Assembly (NCBI RefSeq): GCF_030295325.1
Contig: NZ_AP027059.1
Coordinates: forward strand, 1,856,637 to 1,920,636
Direction of reading: 5' to 3'
Origin: Haliovirga abyssi
Lineage (GTDB): Bacteria; Fusobacteriota; Fusobacteriia; Fusobacteriales; Haliovirgaceae
DNA: 64,000 nt
Of this stretch, positions 37,421 to 47,190 are shown piece after piece. How positions within the stretch are numbered: position 1 is the first letter of the stretch; each line of letters opens with the position of its first letter. The notes under the pieces are model-generated. The model saw only the letters and a program-made list of their open reading frames with translations. It was not told the DNA's origin and did no database searches. A program made the translations under genes and the position numbers.

Positions 37421-39244
37421 TTAAAGCTTATTTATCAACGTATCTAACATAGAATTCATTGTACTTATATATTTTGCCGCAGCATTATACCCATGTTGAT
37501 ATTTTATCATATTTGCCATCTCTTCATCAAGTGATACACCTATTTTAGATTGTCTCCTTTGTTCTAAATTATCAATTAAAACTTGTTGATTCCCTGAAAA
37601 CCTGCTTGCTTGCTGTGCTGTAACCCCTAAATCTGATACTAAAGATTCAAAATAATCAGCATAAGTATACTTACCAATTGATTTTTGATATTTAAGGTCA
37701 CCAATATCCATTGCATTACTTCCATCTCCTGATGCATTTGCAGTATCTGCAATTCCATCTCCATTTGTATCAGTCCCTTTTGCTGCAGCTATTCCATCTA
37801 CACTATCTATTGCTACATACATTTTTGATGCTGCACCTGGTTTTGGTCTTGCCGTTCTATCACTTGATAATGCTGCTAGAGTTGTTGTATCTTCATAGTT
37901 ATATTCTGTATTCCCAGAAGTTAATACTCCTAACTCTTGTAATAGAGAACCACTGCTGTCTTTTAATGATTTTATAACATAATTTGAATCTTTTTCCCCT
38001 CTTAATATTAATCTATTATTTGGTCCCATAGATGCAACTACACCTGTCTCTTGATCATTTATTCTATTTATTAAATCAGAAGCTGTATCTTTATCTGTAT
38101 CATATTCTATTTGTATTCCATTTATTTCAAAATCTCCAGTAGCTGAACTAATATCTGTATCTGTAGACAAAGCAGATACTTCACTATCATCTATAACTGT
38201 ACTTCCTTTAACTTTATATATAGCCCCTTCACTTACTCCATCACTATCTAAATCCATAGTTTCATCATAAGTATCAAATTCACCAAAAAAATCATTTCCC
38301 TTTTGTCCATTTATATCAAATCCAGCTTTATGAAGCTCATTTGTATTATCTATTAGTCCTACTGCTAACTGATCCAAATAATCTGTATATTTATTTATAT
38401 CCTTATCTCTTAATTCTACAAGCCCTTTTAATTCTCCATTTTTCAAATATATCTCTTTATCAGTATCACTCCATTTTATTTGATACATTCCACCATTAAC
38501 TTTTGTATCTTTTACCGTTTTTAATTCTGTATAATTACTCCCCTGAACAGCTGTCCTTCCACCAATAATTACAGAATACTCAGTTCCTCTAGAGACACTT
38601 ACATTTACATCTTTAGAAAGATCCTCTACTAAAAGATCTCTTTTATCTCTCAAATCATTAGCTTTTGCTCCATCAGATTCAACTTTTTCAATTTGAGCAT
38701 TTATTCCTGCAATCTGCTTTAATTTTGAATTAATATCTGTTACTTTTATAGCTACGTTATTATTAACATCATCTTTTAAAGCCGTTAGTTGTTCATATGT
38801 ATTATTTACAGTATTTGCTAAATCTACAGCTCTTTCTTTAACAGTTATTCTTATAGAACGATCTTCTGGATTTTGGCTTAAATCATGCAAAGAGCTCCAA
38901 TATTCATCTAAAATATATCTTACACTTTGGTCTGATGGTTCATTAATAATATATTGCAAATGTTTTAGATTACTTTCACGCACATCCCACTTAGCTTTTT
39001 CTTGTTTTTCTTTTATCATTCTATCATCTAAAAATTCATCTCTTACTCTTTCTATACCAGTAACATCTGCTCCAGAACCAATAGTCCCATATTTTGTGCT
39101 AGCATAACTTGTCGATTGTATATCTGCAATTTGTCTACTATATCCATCTGTATTAGCATTTGCTATATTATGACCAGTAACATCTATTGCTGTTTGTTGA
39201 CTCATCAGACTTTGCTTTCCCATTTCTAATCCAAAAAATCCCAT
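37421..39244 (-). CDS. flgK: Hook-filament junction protein FlgK
   Basis: 607-residue hook-associated protein 1. N-terminus MGFFGLEMGKQSLMSQQTAIDVTGHNIANANTDGYSRQ and C-terminus LDEEMANMIKYQHGYNAAAKYISTMNSMLDTLI are diagnostic. A flagellin-hook IN motif lies around residues 365-440. Exported by the flagellar machine with FlgN as chaperone. Confidence 0.96.
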   Translation of the reverse strand: MGFFGLEMGKQSLMSQQTAIDVTGHNIANANTDGYSRQIADIQSTSYASTKYGTIGSGADVTGIERVRDEFLDDRMIKEKQEKAKWDVRESNLKHLQYIINEPSDQSVRYILDEYWSSLHDLSQNPEDRSIRITVKERAVDLANTVNNTYEQLTALKDDVNNNVAIKVTDINSKLKQIAGINAQIEKVESDGAKANDLRDKRDLLVEDLSKDVNVSVSRGTEYSVIIGGRTAVQGSNYTELKTVKDTKVNGGMYQIKWSDTDKEIYLKNGELKGLVELRDKDINKYTDYLDQLAVGLIDNTNELHKAGFDINGQKGNDFFGEFDTYDETMDLDSDGVSEGAIYKVKGSTVIDDSEVSALSTDTDISSATGDFEINGIQIEYDTDKDTASDLINRINDQETGVVASMGPNNRLILRGEKDSNYVIKSLKDSSGSLLQELGVLTSGNTEYNYEDTTTLAALSSDRTARPKPGAASKMYVAIDSVDGIAAAKGTDTNGDGIADTANASGDGSNAMDIGDLKYQKSIGKYTYADYFESLVSDLGVTAQQASRFSGNQQVLIDNLEQRRQSKIGVSLDEEMANMIKYQHGYNAAAKYISTMNSMLDTLINKL

Positions 39245-39286
39245 TCTATTTCACCACCTCTAAAAAAAAGCAGCAAATAGCCGCTT

Positions 39287-39760
39287 TTAAATTTTAGTAT
39301 TTAATAAATTTTTTCTAACTGCATTTTTTTTCTCTTTATCTTGATTATATCCCATCTCTCTTTTACCTGATAAATTATCTATAATCTTATTAATTAATCC
39401 ATTTGACATTTCAACTATATTTTGAGCTGTTATATTGTTATTTTTTATTTCATTTATAGTTGCTAACATTATTTTTCTAATTTCAATTAGCTCTTTCTTT
39501 TTCGAGCTATTTTCCAGACTCTCTATATAGTCTAATAATTTCCCCCATTTTTCTCCCAACAAATCTATTCGTTCTTTTTCTAATTCAAATATTTTTTTAT
39601 TATTTTCAGATTCTAATTGAATTACAACATCTAGTTTTCCCATCTTCTCATTAATTAAATATTCTAATTTTTGAATAGAATAATCTAATGCTTTTTTATA
39701 TAATTCAAGTTCTTTTGTTAATATTTTTATTAAATTATCTTCTATAGAGTTTCCGCTCAT
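39287..39760 (-). CDS. flgN: FlgN-type flagellar chaperone
   Basis: 157 residues, almost all helical and charged, with the FlgN pattern (L.KEL.LYK.AL..S..K...L, then a long C-terminal helix). It lies directly before flgK, whose product it would escort. Confidence 0.75.
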   Translation of the reverse strand: MSGNSIEDNLIKILTKELELYKKALDYSIQKLEYLINEKMGKLDVVIQLESENNKKIFELEKERIDLLGEKWGKLLDYIESLENSSKKKELIEIRKIMLATINEIKNNNITAQNIVEMSNGLINKIIDNLSGKREMGYNQDKEKKNAVRKNLLNTKI

Positions 39761-39769
39761 AAGTCACCT

Positions 39770-40087
39770 CTAAAATATACTATCTATTAACGAATCTGCA
39801 ACTTTGTCTAAATTCATTTTATAAGTTCCATTTGCTATACTTTGTTTTAATGAAGAAATCTTATCTGAATTCGTATCATTTATTTGTGATAATTTTTGTT
39901 TTATAAATTCTATTTCTACTTTATTATTATCTATTTTAGCATTTTGAGATATTGTAACTTTATCTTTTATTGCACCAGTTTTAGAGAATTTATCAGAATC
40001 TTTTTGTTCATTTTTTACCTTTGCATTCTCAATTTTATCTGTTTTATATGCCTTATAAATATTTGAGATATTTCCAAATACTTTCAT
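39770..40087 (-). CDS. flgM: Anti-sigma-28 factor FlgM
   Basis: 105 residues. The C-terminal segment KISSLKQSIANGTYKMNLDKVADSLIDSIF is the FlgM sigma-binding motif; the N-terminal half is disordered. It would hold the flagellar sigma factor until the hook is finished and then be exported. Start at the ATG at 40087 after GAGGTG. Confidence 0.85.
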   Translation of the reverse strand: MKVFGNISNIYKAYKTDKIENAKVKNEQKDSDKFSKTGAIKDKVTISQNAKIDNNKVEIEFIKQKLSQINDTNSDKISSLKQSIANGTYKMNLDKVADSLIDSIF

Positions 40088-40157
40088 AATTCTCACCTCT
40101 CTTCTATATATATTTTCTACTATTAAATTTATCGTCTTTTTTCCATTAAAACTTTAA

Positions 40158-40565
40158 CTATTTTTTAAATTTATCAGAAATATACATTGACCTTTTCGTT
40201 TCATCTTTTCCTTCATCTTTTGTTCCACTTAAAGAATCAGATACAACCCCTAATTCATTTTGACAACTTTTACAAATTTTACCTGTATGTATAGGCTTCC
40301 CACACATTTCACAAGGATAAGTCATTATTATACCTGTTCTCTCTAATCTTCCTTCTCTTACCCAATCCATTATCAATCCTTCATCTATTTCCGTTTGTTC
40401 TGCAACCTCTTTTATTGAAGCATTAGGAGAATCATACAAATAATTTTTTACTTCCATAAATAGTTCCTCTTCTTTATTTAAACAACTAGGACAAATATTT
40501 TTTCTTCCAGTTTTCATAAACAGTTTCCCACATATTTTACATTCTACTAAATTATCAAATCCCAT
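40158..40565 (-). CDS. yvyF: YvyF-type flagellar operon protein
   Basis: 135 residues with two pairs of cysteine motifs (CKICG..CPSC near the N-terminus and CEMCG..CKSCQ near 85-100) around a short helical linker. It matches the family of small zinc-ribbon proteins found between comFC and flgM. Its role is not settled. It overlaps the comFC stop. Confidence 0.8.
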   Translation of the reverse strand: MGFDNLVECKICGKLFMKTGRKNICPSCLNKEEELFMEVKNYLYDSPNASIKEVAEQTEIDEGLIMDWVREGRLERTGIIMTYPCEMCGKPIHTGKICKSCQNELGVVSDSLSGTKDEGKDETKRSMYISDKFKK

Positions 40566-41217
40566 TTTCCATCACCCTTTTTCTATAGTATTTTGCTACA
40601 AATAACGTTAAATAAATTATTTTATTCGGTTTATATAATTTTCTTATATTTTTCTCTATCTCTTTTAAAGTTGAACCTGTAGTTATTACATCATCAACAA
40701 TTAATATATTTTTATTATTCAAATCTAAATTTTTATCTATTTTAAAACTATTTTTTATATTTTCTTTTCTTTTATTTTCATTTAAAATTTTATACATTGA
40801 TTTAGTATTTTTTATTCTTTTAATTTTAATATAATCTAATTTTAATTTATCCAAAATAAGATCTACCTGATTAAATCCCCTTTTTCTTTTCCTATTTATA
40901 TTTATTGGAACTGAAATTATTTCATCTATGTTTTCTTTATCTAATAAATAATTTACTTTTTCTTTAATAATTCCACTTATAATTTCACTAATTGATTTTA
41001 TTCCTACAAATTTATAATTTAATAAGATTTTTTTATGATTCTCATCATAATGCCAAAAATAATACAAATTATCAATTTTTTTCAAACTTGATTTATAATA
41101 AAACTCTTTGTAACAATTATAACATAAATATTTTCTTGTGTCATCTACTTTTCTATTGCAAACAACACATTTTTCACTAAATATAATTTTTTTAATATTC
41201 AAAAACAAGTTCTGCAT
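40555..41217 (-). CDS. comFC: ComFC-like phosphoribosyltransferase
   Basis: 220 residues: an N-terminal zinc ribbon (CVVCNR..CYNC) and a PRTase domain with the PRPP loop NILIVDDVITTGSTLKE. Related to ComFC/GntX, which acts in natural transformation; the exact reaction is unknown. The 26-bp overlap with the zinc-ribbon gene upstream suggests coupling. Confidence 0.85.
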   Translation of the reverse strand: MQNLFLNIKKIIFSEKCVVCNRKVDDTRKYLCYNCYKEFYYKSSLKKIDNLYYFWHYDENHKKILLNYKFVGIKSISEIISGIIKEKVNYLLDKENIDEIISVPININRKRKRGFNQVDLILDKLKLDYIKIKRIKNTKSMYKILNENKRKENIKNSFKIDKNLDLNNKNILIVDDVITTGSTLKEIEKNIRKLYKPNKIIYLTLFVAKYYRKRVMENGI

Positions 41218-41386
41218 TTTTTTCCAACACCTTTTCAGAATACACCTCTACAAAACCACAATCTAAGCATATTTTATAATAATATGTCCCCATTTCTACT
41301 CCAACAATATTTTTTGTTTTTTCTGGAATTATTACTTTTTTCAGTTTATAATTGTTAGAACCACATTTTATACAACTTAAATTCAA
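41192..41386 (-). CDS. Small zinc-ribbon protein
   Basis: About 64 residues with CIKCG and CLDCG, the two halves of a four-cysteine zinc ribbon. The likely start is the TTG at 41386, which lies after the GGGGGTG site embedded in the end of yraN; an upstream TTG (41401) is possible. It is wedged between yraN and comFC. Function unknown, likely nucleic-acid or protein binding. Confidence 0.65.
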   Translation of the reverse strand: MNLSCIKCGSNNYKLKKVIIPEKTKNIVGVEMGTYYYKICLDCGFVEVYSEKVLEKNAELVFEY

Positions 41387-41391
41387 TTTTT

Positions 41392-41736
41392 TCACCCCCA
41401 AAAGCTATCCATTATCCAATTATATTCATTTTTATTTATTGCAACTACATCAAACCTAAAATCAAATTTTTCCAATTCATTTTTTTGTATATATTCTTGA
41501 GCCGTTCTATATATTCTATCCTGTTTTCTTTTATTTACAGATTCTTCTCCATATCCATAATTTTTATTGCTCCTATATTTCACTTCTATAAAAATTATTG
41601 TATTATTTTTTTTTGCAATAAAATCAATTTCTCCCCTTTTCCCTCTAAAATTTTTCTCTAAAATTTCATACCCGTTTTCTTTAAATATTTTTATTGCTTC
41701 TTCTTCTTTATTACTCCCTACCCTTCTTTTATTCAT
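41392..41736 (-). CDS. yraN: YraN family (UPF0102) nuclease-fold protein
   Basis: 114 residues: GEEEAIKIF-like opening, then NFRGKRGEIDFIAKKNNTIIFIEVKYRS, the RecB/PD-(D/E)XK nuclease-fold core (E, D, E-V-K). Function unclear. It overlaps the HD-GYP gene by 8 bp. Confidence 0.88.
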   Translation of the reverse strand: MNKRRVGSNKEEEAIKIFKENGYEILEKNFRGKRGEIDFIAKKNNTIIFIEVKYRSNKNYGYGEESVNKRKQDRIYRTAQEYIQKNELEKFDFRFDVVAINKNEYNWIMDSFWG

Positions 41737-42865
41737 TTATATTCGCTGCCCCTACTATAAACTTTGTTTTATCTTCTGACAAATCAATCTCTAAAGGCTC
41801 TCTCTTTTTTCCATCTTCAAATTCTATAATTAATATATCTGGTCTAATCACTTTATTTTTATTAACTTTTTTTACAACTGCTATTTCTCCTGTATTTAAT
41901 TTAACATAACTTCCTGTTGGATATATTGACAATGTTTTCAAAAAAACTTTTACTAAATCAGGATCAAAATGAGTTCCTGTACCACTAACTATAATTTTCA
42001 TTGCATCATATGGTAACATTGCTTTTCTATAAACTCTATCAGTAGTTAAAGCATCATATACATCTGCAATTGCTACAATTCTTGCAAAATAATTTATCTG
42101 TTCTCCTTTTAATTTTTTTGGATATCCTGTCCCATCAAACTTCTCATGATGTTCTGCCGCTATATATTTTGCTATATCAGAAATATCTTTTCTGTCTTTT
42201 AATAATAGATATGTATATACAGGATGTTGTTTCATAATTTCAAACTCTTCATCTGTTAATTTACTAGATTTATTCAAAACTTCTAATGGAATCTTTGTTT
42301 TACCTAAGTCATGTAATAAACCACCTATTCCAATATCTATAATATCTTTTTTAGATAGCTCTGCCTCTTTTGCTATTAAAATTGATATTGTGGATACATT
42401 TACAGAATGAGTATATGTATAATCATCAAAATCTTTTATATTAAGTAAATTCAAAGCTGAATCTTCATTTTCTAATATATCATCAACTATTCCTTCAACT
42501 GCAGTTTTTATCTCTTTAGAATTAACATTTCCCATTCTAATATCTGAAATTAAATTTTCAACAACCTTTAAAGCTTCTTGCTGAGTTTTTTTACTTAATG
42601 CTTGTTTTACAAATTTTGAACTTTTTGATGGTAAAAATTTTTGTTTACCATCTATTGAAAAAATTGTATCTGCTCTATTTACAGTTTTTAATTCTATACC
42701 TTTATTTTCTGCCATATATTTTTTCAAAGATATAATATCATTTTCGCTTACTTCTATTCCTTTTGTTAAAAACACTTCCCCTGTTCTATTATCTATTAAT
42801 GTTATCCCAGATTTCATTCCAGGCTTAAGATCATTTATTGATATTTTTTTTGTTTTTCCGTTCAT
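41729..42865 (-). CDS. HD-GYP domain protein, probable c-di-GMP phosphodiesterase
   Basis: 378 residues, soluble. An N-terminal DUF3391-like region is followed by the HD-GYP domain (HSVNVS, GLLHDLGKTKIP, EHHEKFDGTGYP, ADVYDALTTDRVYR), which has the full HD and GYP motifs. It would split cyclic di-GMP, a motility regulator, which suits its place in the flagellar operon. Confidence 0.9.
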   Translation of the reverse strand: MNGKTKKISINDLKPGMKSGITLIDNRTGEVFLTKGIEVSENDIISLKKYMAENKGIELKTVNRADTIFSIDGKQKFLPSKSSKFVKQALSKKTQQEALKVVENLISDIRMGNVNSKEIKTAVEGIVDDILENEDSALNLLNIKDFDDYTYTHSVNVSTISILIAKEAELSKKDIIDIGIGGLLHDLGKTKIPLEVLNKSSKLTDEEFEIMKQHPVYTYLLLKDRKDISDIAKYIAAEHHEKFDGTGYPKKLKGEQINYFARIVAIADVYDALTTDRVYRKAMLPYDAMKIIVSGTGTHFDPDLVKVFLKTLSIYPTGSYVKLNTGEIAVVKKVNKNKVIRPDILIIEFEDGKKREPLEIDLSEDKTKFIVGAANINE

Positions 42866-42866
42866 C

Positions 42867-43121
42867 TTAATCCTCCTTTTCTATTGAGTATACGTATAAA
42901 AATATTTCTGCTATTATCTCGTATAACTCTTCTGGAATTTCCTCTGAGATATCTAATTTTGAAAGTATTTCTACTAAACTTTTATCCTCTTTTATATATA
43001 TTCCATTTTCTTTAGCTATCTCTATTATTTTTTCAGCAAGATACCCCTCTCCTTTTGTTATAACTTTTGGAGAGTTATCATTTTCTTTATCATAAACTAA
43101 TCCAACTGCTTTTTTTTTCAT
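42867..43121 (-). CDS. FlhB C-terminal-like protein (YlqH type)
   Basis: 84 residues matching only the cytosolic C-terminal domain of FlhB/EscU: AVGLVYDKENDNSPKVITKGEGYLAEKI. The NPTH self-cleavage motif of FlhB itself is absent, as in stand-alone YlqH proteins. It may help substrate switching in flagellar export. One base from the next gene. Confidence 0.8.
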   Translation of the reverse strand: MKKKAVGLVYDKENDNSPKVITKGEGYLAEKIIEIAKENGIYIKEDKSLVEILSKLDISEEIPEELYEIIAEIFLYVYSIEKED

Positions 43122-44176
43122 ATTTTTAAATTCACACCTTTATTTATAATTATTTTTTCATCTTCTATTTTTTGTATTCTTAATCCCCCTACAAAATAAC
43201 CCATTTTTTCTATTTTTTCTTTTAATTCTTTTATTTTAGACATATATTCATCTTTCATATTTATATTTTGAATAAAAAAATCTATATCCAAATATTTATT
43301 CCAATTCTTAATTTTTATTGTTACTTTTCCGGAATTTTCAAGTTCTAAATTTATTTTCAGATAATAACTGTTTTTTTTATCACTATTTTCTGCATCTTCA
43401 CTATTAGAATTTTCATATTTAACTTCTATTTTTGCAGGAGTTTTCATCATTTCTGATAAAAACATAAATTCTATAATATTTTTCTCGTTTAATTTATTTA
43501 AATTATTTATTATATTTAACCCTTTTTTAAAGCTGCTATCTCCATCTTTGCTTTCACTTAACATTTGTTTTATTTTTTTTGCTACTTCCTCTTTTGTTGT
43601 TTCTTTTTTTATATCTTTTAATTTTTCATTTATATCGCCATTATAATATGAATATATATTTTTCAAATTGTCTGAATTTATCTCTAAACCATTTTTTACC
43701 AATGTAACTAATGATTTTAATAGACTTTTACTATTAGGAAATTTATCTTTTAATTTATTAAAATTTTTTATTATTTTTTCTACATCATTTTGTTTTAAAA
43801 TTTCTCCTTTTTCTCTTGAAATTATATTTATATCACTTTTTAATTTTAAAACATTAGCTTTAGAATTTAACTTCTCTTTCATAGGTACTAACTCTGCAGT
43901 TTTACTCTCCTCATCATTTTCTAAAATTGCAACTTCTATTTTTTCTGCTGAAATATTTTCTACTGTTAATTTTATTATATCACCTTTTGTTAATTGCCTC
44001 TTTGTAGTTGCTCTAACTTCTGTACCTTTTATATTAATTAATATTTTATTATTCTTTCCAACTTCTATTACTTTAGCTTTTGTTATTTCCCCTTTTTTTA
44101 ATTTGCTCATTAATTCATGTTGTTTTGTTTGGGTAGATATTAAAAATTTTGATTTTACTCTTAAAAAGTTTGACAT
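43118..44176 (-). CDS. FliK/YlqG-like hook-length control protein
   Basis: 352 residues. Lys/Glu-rich, largely helical; the C-terminal 90 residues (LKINLELENSGKVTIKIKNW, then a beta-alpha-beta end ALRIQKI-like) resemble the hook-length-control domain of FliK. Its neighbours YlqH and rnhB match the Bacillus rnhB-ylqG-ylqH order, which supports the call. Confidence 0.6.
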   Translation of the reverse strand: MSNFLRVKSKFLISTQTKQHELMSKLKKGEITKAKVIEVGKNNKILINIKGTEVRATTKRQLTKGDIIKLTVENISAEKIEVAILENDEESKTAELVPMKEKLNSKANVLKLKSDINIISREKGEILKQNDVEKIIKNFNKLKDKFPNSKSLLKSLVTLVKNGLEINSDNLKNIYSYYNGDINEKLKDIKKETTKEEVAKKIKQMLSESKDGDSSFKKGLNIINNLNKLNEKNIIEFMFLSEMMKTPAKIEVKYENSNSEDAENSDKKNSYYLKINLELENSGKVTIKIKNWNKYLDIDFFIQNINMKDEYMSKIKELKEKIEKMGYFVGGLRIQKIEDEKIIINKGVNLKI

Positions 44177-44179
44177 CTC

Positions 44180-44782
44180 TTACCCCTTTTTATCTCCTAA
44201 TATTTTTTTCAAAAATGATTTCCTATGTATTTCACAAGGCCCTATTTCTAATAATTTTTCTCTATGTTGCTTTGTCCCATATCCTTTATGTTTTTCAAAT
44301 CCATATTCAGGATATTTATCAGAAAACTCTACCATTATTCTATCTCTAGTAACTTTTGCAATTACAGAGGCTGCTGCAATAGATACACTTTTACCATCAC
44401 CTTTTATTATCGCTTCTTGTGTATTTTCATATTCTCTTATTTTTTTATCGCCATCAACTAATATAATATCAAAATCTCTTTTTATTTGTGATATTGCTTC
44501 TCTCATTGCTTTAAAAGTTGCATTTAATATATTTATAGTATCAATCTCTTTTTCTCTAACAATTCCTACTCCTACTTCACAATTTTTCATAATAACTTCA
44601 TATAATTTTTCTCTCTTTTTTTCAGTTAATTTTTTAGAATCATTTATCTCTTCTAATCCGCTATAATCATTTATAATAACTGCTGCTGCAACTACAGGTC
44701 CAGCTAAAGGCCCTCTCCCTGCTTCATCTACTCCTACAACTATTTTATTATACTCTTTATCAAATTTTATTAATTGGCTCAT
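44180..44782 (-). CDS. rnhB: Ribonuclease HII
   Basis: 200-residue RNase HII that nicks RNA in DNA hybrids. VGVDEAGRGPLAGPVVAAAVI carries the first catalytic acids; SKKLTEKKREKLYE and YGFEKHKGYGTKQH are also conserved. First gene of the minus-strand run leading into the flagellar genes. Confidence 0.96.
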   Translation of the reverse strand: MSQLIKFDKEYNKIVVGVDEAGRGPLAGPVVAAAVIINDYSGLEEINDSKKLTEKKREKLYEVIMKNCEVGVGIVREKEIDTINILNATFKAMREAISQIKRDFDIILVDGDKKIREYENTQEAIIKGDGKSVSIAAASVIAKVTRDRIMVEFSDKYPEYGFEKHKGYGTKQHREKLLEIGPCEIHRKSFLKKILGDKKG

Positions 44783-44847
44783 ATTATTCTCCTAATCTAA
44801 TTATTTGTATCAATTTGTTCTATTTGTTATTAATTTTTTATTATAAA

Positions 44848-45016
44848 GGGCAATCACATGAGATTGCCCCAATGTCATCAAGTTAACGATAATTTATAAT
44901 TTTATATTGGGTTTGCCAACGGCAAAACCCCTACATTATAAAATAAATTAATACTGTAGGGGCTTGCCGTTGGCAAGCCCAGTTCTTAACTTGATAACAT
45001 TGTAATTGCCCCTACA
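44848..45016. repeat. Large nested palindrome of GGGCAAT/GGGGCTTGCC repeats
   Basis: An outer inverted pair (GGGCAATCACATGAGATTGCCCC at 44848 and the matching arm ending near 45016) encloses a second pair around GGGTTTGCCAACGGC and CTTGCCGTTGGC. It is family D sequence, also seen at 46078 and 50013. It lies between rnhB and rluD. Confidence 0.75.
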
Positions 45017-45046
45017 AATATATTTTGTTTTAAAATACGCAATCTT

Positions 45047-45973
45047 TTAAATATTCTTTAATTCTAATCCTAATTGTTCTAAAACATCTTTAAAATCTTC
45101 TGGAATTTCTCCTGTTAATTTCATCTCTTTTTTTGTTACAGGGTGCATAAATTCTAATTTATACGCATGCAACATTTGTCTAGCAGCTATTTTACTTGTT
45201 TTTCCATAGACATCATCTCCTAAGATTGAATGTCCAAGGCTTTTCATATGAACTCTTATTTGATGTGTTCTTCCTGTTTCTATTTGAACTTTTACTAAGC
45301 TATAACCATCTTTTTCATCTAATACCCAATAATTTGTAATTGCATTTTTCCCATTTCTATATACTACTGCCATTTTTTTTCTATCTTTTGGATTCCTACC
45401 TACTAATGTTTCTATTCTTCCTTTTTCTTTTTTTAATTTTCCATTTACAATAGCAATATAAGTTTTTTTTATAGTTTTTTCCTTAAACATCTCTGTTAAT
45501 TCTCTATGTGCTAAATCATTTTTTGCTACTATTATAAGTCCACTTGTATTTTTATCTAATCTGTGAACAATTCCAGGTCTTAATACTCCATTAATTCCAG
45601 ATAAATCTTTTATATGGTGCATTATTGCATTTACAAGAGTTCCGCTGTAATTTCCAGGTGCAGGATGAACTACCATATTTGCAGTTTTATTTATTACTGC
45701 AATATCTTTATCTTGATATATTATATTTAGTGGAATATCTTCAGCAACTATTTCTAACTCTTCATTTTCTGGTATATTTACCTGTATATCTTCATTCCCT
45801 TTTAATTTATAGCTACTCTTTATTTTTTTTATGCCTTTAATTTCTATTAATCCATCTTTTATCAAATTTTGAATATATGCTCTTGAATATCCCTCCATTT
45901 TTTCATTTAAGTATTGATCTAATCTTTTATTTTCATCTTCTAACTCACTTTTAAAATTTATTTTTTTTGTCAT
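45047..45973 (-). CDS. rluD: Pseudouridine synthase RluD family
   Basis: 308 residues: an N-terminal S4 RNA-binding domain (RLDQYLNEKMEGYSRAYIQNLIKDG) and a catalytic domain with the active-site motif PGIVHRLDKNTSGLIIVAKND. Typical RluD length. It makes pseudouridines in 23S rRNA helix 69 in well-studied relatives. Confidence 0.94.
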   Translation of the reverse strand: MTKKINFKSELEDENKRLDQYLNEKMEGYSRAYIQNLIKDGLIEIKGIKKIKSSYKLKGNEDIQVNIPENEELEIVAEDIPLNIIYQDKDIAVINKTANMVVHPAPGNYSGTLVNAIMHHIKDLSGINGVLRPGIVHRLDKNTSGLIIVAKNDLAHRELTEMFKEKTIKKTYIAIVNGKLKKEKGRIETLVGRNPKDRKKMAVVYRNGKNAITNYWVLDEKDGYSLVKVQIETGRTHQIRVHMKSLGHSILGDDVYGKTSKIAARQMLHAYKLEFMHPVTKKEMKLTGEIPEDFKDVLEQLGLELKNI

Positions 45974-46077
45974 ATTTCTCCTTTTCTTCTTTATGATGCT
46001 TTCAATGTTGTCTTATTATAGGCTCAGTCCTATAGATACGATTCCTAATTATCTTATATTGCCTCTGAGATACCCGT

Positions 46078-46104
46078 AAGGGCAATTCATGAATTGCCCC
46101 TACA
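46078..46104. repeat. Family D palindrome
   Basis: GGGCAATTCATGAATTGCCC followed by CTACA, related to the copies at 44848 and 50013. Confidence 0.7.
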
Positions 46105-46228
46105 TAGGCTAAAATATAAAAATAGATTTTTTATTTTCTACTATATCAAATTATACTCTATTTTTTTTGTCTTATCAACTTTTTTATAAATGTTTTTCTA
46201 TCCCACATTATTAATTGTACATTGTCAA

Positions 46229-47074
46229 TTATTCTCCTGCAAACTTATATAACATTTTTATCTCTTCTGGCCAAAGAGTTTCATCTTTTGTTTCTAATAT
46301 CATTGGCTTTTCTTCAAATCTAGGATCTGCCATTAAAAATTTAAATGCATCTACTCCTATATTTCCTTGTCCAATATTATGATGTCTATCTACTTTACTT
46401 TTAAATTCTGATTTTGCATCATTCACATGAAATGCTTTTAGATATTTTAAACCTATTATTTTATCAAACTCTTCAAAAGTCTCTTCATATTTTTCTTTTG
46501 TTCTTATATCATATCCAGCTGCAAATCCATGGCAAGTATCATAACAAACACCTATTCTGCTTTTGTCTTTAATTTTATCTATAATATAAGCTAAATGTTC
46601 AAATTTATATCCTAAATTAGTCCCTTGTCCTGCTGTATTCTCAAGCACAACTGTTACTGATGTTGTCTCTTCTAATGCTCTATTAATTGATTCAGATATT
46701 CTATCTAAACATTCCTCTTCACTTATTAACTTTAAATGACTCCCTGGATGAATATTCAAATATACTAATCCTAATTGTTCACATCTTTTTAATTCATCTA
46801 AAAATGAATTATACGATTTTTCTCTTTTTTCATCATCAGGATTTCCTAAATTTATCAAATACCCATCATGTGGTAATATTTGTTCTGGCTTGTATCCATA
46901 TTCTTTTAAATTTTCTTTAAATTTTATTATTGATTTTTCTGTTAATGGTTTCGACTCCCATCTTCTTTGATTTTTTGTAAACATTGCAAATGCCTTTGCT
47001 CCTATTTTATTTGCATTTAGCGGTGCATTTTCTACCCCTCCAGCTACACTAACATGGGCTCCTATCCATTTCAT
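46229..47074 (-). CDS. nfo: Endonuclease IV
   Basis: 281-residue AP endonuclease of base-excision repair with the TIM-barrel metal site: [43 protein letters not shown] and [23 protein letters not shown] supply the zinc ligands. Full length. It shares a divergent promoter pair with the sensor at 47309. Confidence 0.96.
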   Translation of the reverse strand: MKWIGAHVSVAGGVENAPLNANKIGAKAFAMFTKNQRRWESKPLTEKSIIKFKENLKEYGYKPEQILPHDGYLINLGNPDDEKREKSYNSFLDELKRCEQLGLVYLNIHPGSHLKLISEEECLDRISESINRALEETTSVTVVLENTAGQGTNLGYKFEHLAYIIDKIKDKSRIGVCYDTCHGFAAGYDIRTKEKYEETFEEFDKIIGLKYLKAFHVNDAKSEFKSKVDRHHNIGQGNIGVDAFKFLMADPRFEEKPMILETKDETLWPEEIKMLYKFAGE

Positions 47075-47115
47075 TTTTTACCTCCTATTTCCATTTTGGC
47101 AGTATCAATCATTCT

Positions 47116-47144
47116 ATTATAAGTTCAATTATAAAAATTGTCAA
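47116..47144 (-). promoter_or_regulatory. nfo promoter
   Basis: On the minus strand TTGACA, 17 nt, TATAAT, full consensus, in the nfo leader. Confidence 0.8.
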
Positions 47145-47150
47145 CTTAAA

Positions 47151-47179
47151 TTGACTTTCTCTATATTTAATGGTAAAAT
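47151..47179 (+). promoter_or_regulatory. Promoter of the GAF/HD-GYP sensor
   Basis: TTGACT, 17 nt, TAAAAT, divergent to the nfo promoter; a degenerate family A repeat follows before the start codon. Confidence 0.65.
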
Positions 47180-47190
47180 TTTAATATGAA

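Noticed and set aside
43668-44666. 332-residue plus-strand ORF
   Set aside because: Shadow of the FliK-like and rnhB genes; composition is the reverse complement of Lys/Glu-rich coding.
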